DNA from: Pseudomonadota bacterium
GTDB lineage: Bacteria; Pseudomonadota; Gammaproteobacteria; Burkholderiales; Burkholderiaceae_C
Reading direction: 5' to 3'
Assembly (NCBI GenBank): GCA_021825505.1
Contig: JAKAHP010000002.1
Coordinates: forward strand, 1 to 35,590
DNA: 35,590 nt
Shown: one piece after another, positions 29,628 through 35,590 of the stretch
Layout of the letters: every line of letters starts with the position of its first letter
How positions within the stretch are numbered: the first letter of the stretch is position 1
Program-made: the position numbers and the translations under genes
The notes under the pieces: model-generated
Database searches by the model: none
Seen by the model: only the letters and a program-made list of their open reading frames with translations
What the model was told of the DNA's origin: nothing

Positions 29628-30953
29628 TCAGGCGGTTTCGTCGATCGCGCTGCCGAGGGCGTCGACCAGCCGGTCGATCTCCTGCGGCGTCGAGATGAAG
29701 GGCGGCGCCAGCTGCAGCGTGTCGCCGCCGTAGCGCACGTAGAAGCCCTTCTTCCAGCAGTTCATCGCGATCTCGTAAGGGCGGCGCGCCGGCTCTCCGG
29801 GCAGCGCGGCGATCGTCAGCCCTGCCGCCAGCCCGTAGTTGCGGATGTCGACGACGTGCTTCGCGCCTTTCAGTCCGTGCACCGCGCGCTCGAAATGCGG
29901 CGCCAGCTCGCGCACGCGCTCCACCGCCGCTTCGCGCTGCAGCAGCTCCAGCGTGGCCAGGCCGACCGCGCACGCCACCGGGTGCGCCGAGTAGGTGTAG
30001 CCGTGCGCGAACTCGAGCATGTAGTCGGGGCCGCCGGTGCGCATGAAGGTGTCGTAGATCTCGCCCTTGGCGATCACCGCGCCCATCGGCTGCGCGCCGT
30101 TGGTCACCTGCTTGGCGATGTTGAGGATGTCGGGGGTGACGCCGAAGGCCTCGGCGCCGGTCATCGCGCCGCAGCGGCCGAAGCCGGTGATGACCTCGTC
30201 GAAGATCAGCAGGATGTCGTGCTGGGTGCAGATCTCGCGCAGGCGCTGCAGATAGCCCTGCGGCGGCACGACAACGCCGGCCGAACCCGAGAACGGCTCG
30301 ACGATGACGGCGGCGATGTTCGACGCGTCATGCAGCGCGATCAGCTCGAGCAGGCGCTCGGCCAGCTCGACGCCGTGCGGCGGCATGCCGCGGCTGAACG
30401 CGTTGGCCGCCAGCTGGGTGTGCGGCAGGTGGTCGGCTTCGATGCCCTGGCCGAAGGTCTTGCGGTTGCCGACGATGCCGCCGACCGAGATGCCGCCGAA
30501 ATTGACGCCGTGGTAGCCCTTCTCGCGGCCGATCAGCCGCGTCTTGCTGGCCTGGCCCTTGGCGCGCCAGTAGGCGCGCGCCATTTTCAGCGCGGTGTCG
30601 GCCGACTCGGATCCGGATCCGGTGAAGAACACGTGGTCCAGCCCTTGCGGCATCAGCGCCTTGATGCGGTTGGCCAGTTCGAACGACAGCGGGTGGCCGA
30701 ACTGGAACGCCGGCGAATAGTCCAGCGTGGCGAGCTGGCTGCGCGCGGCCTCGACCAGCTCGGCGCGGCCGTGGCCCAGGCCGCAGCACCACAGCCCCGA
30801 CAGCCCGTCGAAGATGCGCCGACCGTCGCGGTCGATGTAGTAGGCGCCCTGGGCGCCGGTGATGATGCGCGGCGCCGCCTTGAATTCGCGGTTGGCGGTG
30901 AAGGGCATCCAGTGCGCGTCGAACCAGTCGGCGCCGGGGGCTTGCGTGCTCAT
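29628..30953 (-). CDS. Class III aminotransferase (beta-alanine/omega-amino acid:pyruvate type)
   Basis: MSTQAPGADWFDAHWMPFTANREFKAAPRIITGAQGAYYIDRDGRRIFDGLSGLWCCGLGHGR...LLIFDEVITGFGRCGAMTG...NIAKQVTNGAQPMGAV. Start chosen inside the 783-aa ORF. Confidence 0.93.
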   Translation of the reverse strand: MSTQAPGADWFDAHWMPFTANREFKAAPRIITGAQGAYYIDRDGRRIFDGLSGLWCCGLGHGRAELVEAARSQLATLDYSPAFQFGHPLSFELANRIKALMPQGLDHVFFTGSGSESADTALKMARAYWRAKGQASKTRLIGREKGYHGVNFGGISVGGIVGNRKTFGQGIEADHLPHTQLAANAFSRGMPPHGVELAERLLELIALHDASNIAAVIVEPFSGSAGVVVPPQGYLQRLREICTQHDILLIFDEVITGFGRCGAMTGAEAFGVTPDILNIAKQVTNGAQPMGAVIAKGEIYDTFMRTGGPDYMLEFAHGYTYSAHPVACAVGLATLELLQREAAVERVRELAPHFERAVHGLKGAKHVVDIRNYGLAAGLTIAALPGEPARRPYEIAMNCWKKGFYVRYGGDTLQLAPPFISTPQEIDRLVDALGSAIDETA

Positions 30954-31049
30954 GGCGATGGCCTCGGGAAGAGAGACGATGAATCGCGCCATTCTCGTCG
31001 CTTCATTACTATCAAGGATGCACGAATATCGCCATTCACTTTGAATACT

Positions 31050-32006
31050 ATGCAAGCAATCCAGTCGACGCGCAAGCGCGCCATCCTCGGCCAGGTCAGC
31101 GACGCCGACATCCGCCTGCTGCGCGTGTTCAAGAGCGTGGTCGACTGCGGCGGCATGGCCAGCGCCGAGCTCGAGCTCAACATCGGCATCTCGACCATCA
31201 GCAAGCACGTCAAGGACCTCGAGACCCGCGTCGGCCTGACGCTGTGCCGGCGCGGCCGCGGCGGCTTCGCGCTGACCGCCGAGGGCGAGCGCGTGTACGC
31301 CGAGACGCTGCGTCTGCTCGCCGCCACCGACGCTTTCATCCGCGGCGTCGACGAGATCCACGAGCGCCTCGGCGGTCGCCTCGACGTCGCGCTGTTCGAC
31401 AAGACCGCGAGCAACCCGCAGGCGCGCATCGCCGACGCCATTGCCGCCTTCGCCGAGCGCGCGCCCGACGTCACGCTGAACCTGCACGTGGCGCCGATGA
31501 ACGCTATCGAGCGCGGCGTGATGGACGGGCGCTTCCAGGTCGGCGTGATCCCGGCGCACCGCAGCTCGGCCAGCCTGAGCTACGACGCGCTGTTCGGCGA
31601 GACCATGCTGCTGTACTGCGGGCGCCGCCACCCGCTGTTCGACGCCCCCGATGCCGACTTGAACTGGAAGCACCTCGGCGCCTACGCGTTCGCCGGGCTG
31701 GGCTACCACTCGCCCAATATGGAAGTGACGCAGAAGATGCGCCTCGAACGCAGCGCCACCGGCTTCGACCAGGAGTCGATCGCCACGCTGATCCTGTCCG
31801 GGCGTTTCCTCGGCTTCCTGCCCGACCACTACGCGCGCAGCTTCGAGGCCGACGGCCTGCTGCGCGCGCTGGCGCCGGCGCGGCTGCGCTACGACTGCGT
31901 GTTCGTCAGCGCGATCCGTACCTCGCCGACCCCGCCGCGCATCACCGAGCTGTTCCGCCAATGCCTGCTGCAGGCGCACGCGTCGGGGGCCGGGGCGGCT
32001 GCTTGA
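31050..32006 (+). CDS. LysR-family transcriptional regulator, divergent from the aminotransferase operon
   Basis: LLRVFKSVVDCGGMASAELELNIGISTISKHVKDLETRVGLTLCRRGRGGFALTAEGERVYAE; start ATG at 31050 (MQAIQSTRKR). Confidence 0.9.
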   Translation: MQAIQSTRKRAILGQVSDADIRLLRVFKSVVDCGGMASAELELNIGISTISKHVKDLETRVGLTLCRRGRGGFALTAEGERVYAETLRLLAATDAFIRGVDEIHERLGGRLDVALFDKTASNPQARIADAIAAFAERAPDVTLNLHVAPMNAIERGVMDGRFQVGVIPAHRSSASLSYDALFGETMLLYCGRRHPLFDAPDADLNWKHLGAYAFAGLGYHSPNMEVTQKMRLERSATGFDQESIATLILSGRFLGFLPDHYARSFEADGLLRALAPARLRYDCVFVSAIRTSPTPPRITELFRQCLLQAHASGAGAAA

Positions 32007-32016
32007 TCGCTGTCAA
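32003..32016. promoter_or_regulatory. FNR/ANR-like box TTGATCGCTGTCAA
   Basis: 9/10 match of the conserved half-sites to TTGAT-N4-ATCAA; upstream of an anaerobic ribonucleotide reductase gene. Confidence 0.65.
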
Positions 32017-32019
32017 TGA

Positions 32020-32035
32020 ACGCTAGATGTAGCGT
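32020..32035. promoter_or_regulatory. NrdR-box-like site 1 (ACGCTAGATGTAGCGT)
   Basis: About 12/16 match to the recalled consensus acaCwAtATaTwGtgt; lies at the centre of a perfect 12-bp-arm palindrome (32014-32041). Confidence 0.6.
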
Positions 32036-32050
32036 TCATTGGCGTAGAAA

Positions 32051-32066
32051 GCCATAGATCTAGTGC
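32051..32066. promoter_or_regulatory. NrdR-box-like site 2 (GCCATAGATCTAGTGC)
   Basis: Shares the TAGATnTAGnG core with site 1; starts exactly 31 bp downstream of site 1 (about 3 helical turns). Weaker match to consensus. Confidence 0.55.
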
Positions 32067-32099
32067 TATGGTGAGGCCTTCGTTTCCCCGGAGCCCGCC

Positions 32100-34094
32100 A
32101 TGGTCCAGTCTCCCGCGTCGCTCACCAAGCGCGACGGCCGCGTCGTCGGCTTCGACGCGCAGCGCATCATCGACGCGATCGCGCGCGCCGGCGCCGCCAC
32201 CGGCGAGTTCGCCGCGCCCGACGCAGCGCGACTGGCCGATGAAGTGGTCGGCCAACTCGTCGCCGAGCGCGCCGAGCGCCCCGCGGTCGAGCGCGTGCAG
32301 GACCTGGTCGAGCGCGCGCTGGCCGCGCACGGTTTTGCCGCGACCGCGCGCGCCTACATCGTCTATCGCGAGCAGCGTGCGCGCGCCCGCGCCGACCGTC
32401 GCACGCTGGTCGAAGTCGAGTCGTCGATCAACGAATACCTCGACCGCAGCGACTGGCGCGTACGCGCCAACGCCAACCAGGGCTACAGCCTGGGCGGGTT
32501 GATCCTGAACGTCGCCGGCAAGGTCACCGCGAACTACTGGCTGTCGCATGTCTATCCGGCCGAAGTCGGGCGCGCGCACCGCGACGCCGACCTGCACATC
32601 CACGACCTCGACATGCTCTCGGGCTATTGCGCCGGCTGGAGCCTGCGCCAGTTGCTGCTGGAAGGCTTCAACGGGGTGCCGGGCCGCGTCGAATCGGCGC
32701 CGCCGCGGCATATGGGCGCGGCGGTCGGCCAGATCGTCAATTTCCTCGGCACGCTGCAGAACGAGTGGGCCGGTGCGCAGGCGTTCTCGAGCTTCGACAC
32801 CTATATGGCGCCGTTCGTGCGCCGCGACGCGCTGGACTACGCGCAAGTGCGCCAGCACATGCAGGAGCTGATCTTCAACCTCAACGTGCCGAGCCGCTGG
32901 GGCACGCAGACGCCGTTCACCAACCTGACCTTCGACTGGACCTGCCCCGACGACCTGAAAGCCCAGGTGCCGGTGATCGGCGGCGAGGAGATGCCGTTCA
33001 GCTACGGCGAGCTGCAGCCGGAAATGGACCTGATCAACCGCGCCTACATCGACGTGATGAGCGCCGGCGACGCGCGCGGCCGGGTATTCACGTTCCCGAT
33101 TCCGACCTACAACATCACACCCGACTTTCCCTGGGAGCACCCGAACGTCGAGCGCCTGTTCGCGATGACCGCGAAATACGGGCTCCCCTATTTCCAGAAC
33201 TTCCTCAACTCGGACCTGCAGCCGCACATGGTGCGCTCCATGTGCTGCCGCCTGCAGCTCGATCTGCGCGAGCTGCTCAAGCGCGGCAACGGCCTGTTCG
33301 GTTCGGCCGAGCAGACCGGCTCGATCGGCGTCGTCACGCTGAACTGCGCGCGACTGGGCCATCTGCACCGCGGCGCCGAGCCGGCGCTGTTCGCGCGCGT
33401 CGACGCCCTGCTGGAACTTGCCCGCAACGCGCTGGAGATCAAGCGCAAGACCGTGCAGCGGCTGATGGACGACGGGCTCTACCCCTACACCCGGCGCTAT
33501 CTCGGCACGCTGCGCAACCACTTCTCGACCATCGGCGTGAACGGCGTCAACGAGATGATCCGCAACTTCAGCGCCGACGCCGACGACATCACGACGCCGG
33601 AGGGCCACGCGCTGGCGCTGCGCCTGCTCGACCACGTGCGCGCGCGCATCGCCGCGTTCCAGGAGCAGACCGGGCACCTGTACAACCTCGAGGCGACTCC
33701 GGCCGAAGGCACCACTTACCGCTTCGCCAAGGAGGACCGCAAGCGCTTCCCCGGCATCCTGCAGGCCGGCAGCGACGCGCAGCCCTACTACACCAACTCG
33801 ACGCAGTTGCCGGCGGGCTACACCGACGATCCGTTCGAGGCCTTGTCGCGCCAGGAGACCCTGCAGCGCAAGTACACCGGAGGCACCGTGCTGCACCTGT
33901 ACATGGGCACGCCGGTGTCGAGCGCGCAGGCCTGCCGCGATCTGGTGCGGCGCGCGCTGCAGAACTTCCGCCTGCCCTACGTCACCGTCACGCCGACCTT
34001 CTCGATCTGCCCGCGCCACGGCTACCTGGCCGGCGAGCACGAGTACTGCCCGCAATGCGACGACGAAGCGCTGGCGCGCCGGCGCGTGGCGTGA
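32100..34094 (+). CDS. nrdD: Anaerobic (class III) ribonucleoside-triphosphate reductase large polypeptide, lacking the C-terminal glycyl-radical motif
   Basis: 664 aa; ATP-cone (LTKRDGRVVGFDAQRIIDAIARAG), core (DADLHIHDLDMLSGYCAGWSLRQLL), VRSMCCRLQLDLRELLKRGNGLFG, C-terminal Zn-site motif TFSICPRHGYLAGEHEYCPQCDDE, then stop. No RVxGY motif in this ORF. Confidence 0.95.
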   Translation: MVQSPASLTKRDGRVVGFDAQRIIDAIARAGAATGEFAAPDAARLADEVVGQLVAERAERPAVERVQDLVERALAAHGFAATARAYIVYREQRARARADRRTLVEVESSINEYLDRSDWRVRANANQGYSLGGLILNVAGKVTANYWLSHVYPAEVGRAHRDADLHIHDLDMLSGYCAGWSLRQLLLEGFNGVPGRVESAPPRHMGAAVGQIVNFLGTLQNEWAGAQAFSSFDTYMAPFVRRDALDYAQVRQHMQELIFNLNVPSRWGTQTPFTNLTFDWTCPDDLKAQVPVIGGEEMPFSYGELQPEMDLINRAYIDVMSAGDARGRVFTFPIPTYNITPDFPWEHPNVERLFAMTAKYGLPYFQNFLNSDLQPHMVRSMCCRLQLDLRELLKRGNGLFGSAEQTGSIGVVTLNCARLGHLHRGAEPALFARVDALLELARNALEIKRKTVQRLMDDGLYPYTRRYLGTLRNHFSTIGVNGVNEMIRNFSADADDITTPEGHALALRLLDHVRARIAAFQEQTGHLYNLEATPAEGTTYRFAKEDRKRFPGILQAGSDAQPYYTNSTQLPAGYTDDPFEALSRQETLQRKYTGGTVLHLYMGTPVSSAQACRDLVRRALQNFRLPYVTVTPTFSICPRHGYLAGEHEYCPQCDDEALARRRVA

Positions 34095-34146
34095 ACGCGG
34101 CCGCACCACGAACCCTTGTCCCACCCCCGCACGAAGGAGCCTGAAC

Positions 34147-34332
34147 ATGATCACCGAAGACCTGAGTACCGCCACCGCCGCTGCGGCCCTGGCCGAGCAC
34201 GAACGCCAGCGCTGCGAAGTCTGGACCCGCGTGATGGGTTACCACCGCCCGGTGGCGTCGTTCAACGTCGGCAAGCAGGGCGAGCACCGCGAGCGCCGCT
34301 TCTTCGTCGAGCCGACCCGCGCGCATGCCTGA
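34147..34332 (+). CDS. Stand-alone 61-aa glycyl-radical domain of class III ribonucleotide reductase
   Basis: [61 protein letters not shown]. Contains the NrdD-type glycyl-radical loop (RVMGY). SD GAAGGAG at 34133-34139, 7 nt before the ATG. Overlaps the nrdG start by 8 bp. Confidence 0.85.
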   Translation: MITEDLSTATAAAALAEHERQRCEVWTRVMGYHRPVASFNVGKQGEHRERRFFVEPTRAHA

Positions 34333-34960
34333 GCCGCAAGCCGTCGCCGCGCTGGTGCCGTTCTCGACACTGGACTATCCCGGGCAACTGGCCGCCGTGG
34401 TGTTCCTGCGCGGCTGCCCGTGGCGCTGCCGCTACTGCCACAACCCGCATCTGCAGCCGGCGCGGCGCGAGGCCACCGATCTGCCATGGCCGCGCCTGCT
34501 CGAATTCCTCGAGCGTCGCCGCGGCCTGCTCGACGCCGTCGTGTTCAGCGGCGGCGAGCCGCTCGCCGACCCCGCGCTGGGCGCGATGGCGCGCGCGGTG
34601 CGCGCGCTCGGCTACCGGGTCGGGCTGCATACCGGAGGCGCCTGGCCGCGCCGGCTGGTCAAGCTGGCGCCGCTGTTCGACTGGATCGGCCTCGACATCA
34701 AGGCGCTGCCCGACGATTACGCGGCGCTGACCGGCGTGGCGGGAAGCGGTGCTGCGGCCTGGGCCAGCCTCGACGTGCTGCTGGCCGCCGGCAGCGACTT
34801 CGAGTGCCGCACCACCGTGCACCCCTTGCTGCACGACGCGCCCCGGCTGGCCGAACTGGAGCGCCGCCTGCGCGCGCGCGGCGTGCGGCGCCACGCGATC
34901 CAGCGCTTTCGCGCCACCGGCTGCGGCGACCGCGAACTGGTCGAGGCCGGCGCTGCGTGA
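34325..34960 (+). CDS. nrdG: Anaerobic ribonucleoside-triphosphate reductase activating protein (radical SAM)
   Basis: [32 protein letters not shown] (CX3CX2C), [20 protein letters not shown]. Confidence 0.95.
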   Translation: MPEPQAVAALVPFSTLDYPGQLAAVVFLRGCPWRCRYCHNPHLQPARREATDLPWPRLLEFLERRRGLLDAVVFSGGEPLADPALGAMARAVRALGYRVGLHTGGAWPRRLVKLAPLFDWIGLDIKALPDDYAALTGVAGSGAAAWASLDVLLAAGSDFECRTTVHPLLHDAPRLAELERRLRARGVRRHAIQRFRATGCGDRELVEAGAA

Positions 34961-35025
34961 GCGGCGCCGCGCAGTACCATCACCGCGCTCGAGCCGGCGA
35001 CGTTCCGGCGCCCACGAGGTAGCCC

Positions 35026-35571
35026 ATGGCATTGAAGGCCACGATTTACAAGGCCGAGCTGCAGCTCGCCGACGTCGACCACCACCGTTACGACGCGCTG
35101 GCGCTGACCATCGCGCGCCACCCGTCGGAGACCGACGAGCGCATGATGGTGCGGGTGCTGATGTACGCGCTGTATGCGCGCGACGGCATCGCGCTGACCA
35201 AGGGCCTGTTCGACGTCGACGAGCCCGAGATCTGGGTCAAGGACCTGACCGGCGCGATCGAGCTGTGGATCGACATCGGCCAGCCCGACGAAGCGCGCCT
35301 GCGCCGGGCCTGCGGCCGCGCCGCGCAGGTCGTCGTGGTGTGCCACGCCAGCAGCTGCGACGTCTGGTGGAAGGGGCTCGAAGGCAAGGTCGCGCGCTTG
35401 CGCAACCTGACCGTGCTGCGGCTGGCGGCGCCGACCGCGCAGGCGCTGGCCGCGCTGGCCGCGCGCACCATGCGGCTGCAGTGCCTGGTGCAGGACGGCG
35501 CGATCACGCTCAGCAGCGACACCGCGGCGGTCGAGATCGTGCTCGACACGCTCAAGCGCGCCGACGACTGA
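35026..35571 (+). CDS. yaeQ: YaeQ family protein
   Basis: MALKATIYKAELQLADVDHHRYDALALTIARHPSETDERMMVRVLMYALYARDGIALTKGLFDVDEPEIWVKDLTGAIELWIDIGQPDEARLRRA is characteristic of YaeQ. Confidence 0.95.
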   Translation: MALKATIYKAELQLADVDHHRYDALALTIARHPSETDERMMVRVLMYALYARDGIALTKGLFDVDEPEIWVKDLTGAIELWIDIGQPDEARLRRACGRAAQVVVVCHASSCDVWWKGLEGKVARLRNLTVLRLAAPTAQALAALAARTMRLQCLVQDGAITLSSDTAAVEIVLDTLKRADD

Positions 35572-35590
35572 AACACGCGTCGATCGACCT

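Noticed and set aside
30954-31049. Possible LysR T-N11-A operator (GAATATCGCCATTC) between the aminotransferase and LysR genes
   Set aside because: Only a short, imperfect dyad; plausible by position but not distinguishable from chance by eye.
32014-32041. Perfect palindrome as the LysR gene's intrinsic terminator
   Set aside because: No T tract follows (GGCGTAGAAA), and the centre matches an NrdR box; a regulatory operator is the better explanation, though a dual role is not excluded.
32013-34175. 720-aa minus-strand ORF antisense to nrdD
   Set aside because: High-GC shadow frame; composition lacks family motifs while the plus strand is unmistakable NrdD.

Overview
This is a high-GC window from a probable betaproteobacterium (Burkholderiales-like). 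The lineage is inferred from gene order and protein character only. It holds about 31 well-supported CDSs. No rRNA, tRNA, CRISPR array or mobile element was seen. Layout: (1) A putrescine/polyamine-amine catabolism locus at about 1-11.2 kb. It contains a class III aminotransferase (truncated at the left edge), a gamma-glutamylputrescine synthetase-like protein, a gamma-glutamyl-GABA hydrolase-like protein, a divergent MocR/GabR-type regulator, a complete Liv-type ABC transporter (substrate-binding protein plus LivHMGF) and a PuuB-like oxidase. (2) A predicted secreted DsrE-like protein and a predicted secreted two-domain rhodanese. (3) The cell-shape operon mreBCD-mrdA-rodA, divergent from gatCAB. 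(4) A DUF4124-like protein, exonuclease III, a 59-aa ORF and a globin-GAF-EAL signalling protein. (5) A second amine-catabolism operon (class III aminotransferase, PuuB-like oxidase, cupin, PuuC/BetB-like aldehyde dehydrogenase) with a divergent LysR regulator. (6) An anaerobic ribonucleotide reductase locus (nrdD, small ORF, nrdG), followed by yaeQ. The main finding is that NrdD appears to be split. The 664-aa large ORF keeps the ATP-cone, active-site Cys region and Zn-site motif but lacks the C-terminal glycyl-radical motif. That motif (RVMGYHRPV) sits on a separate 61-aa ORF with its own Shine-Dalgarno sequence. The nrdD promoter carries an FNR-like box and two NrdR-box-like sites 31 bp apart.
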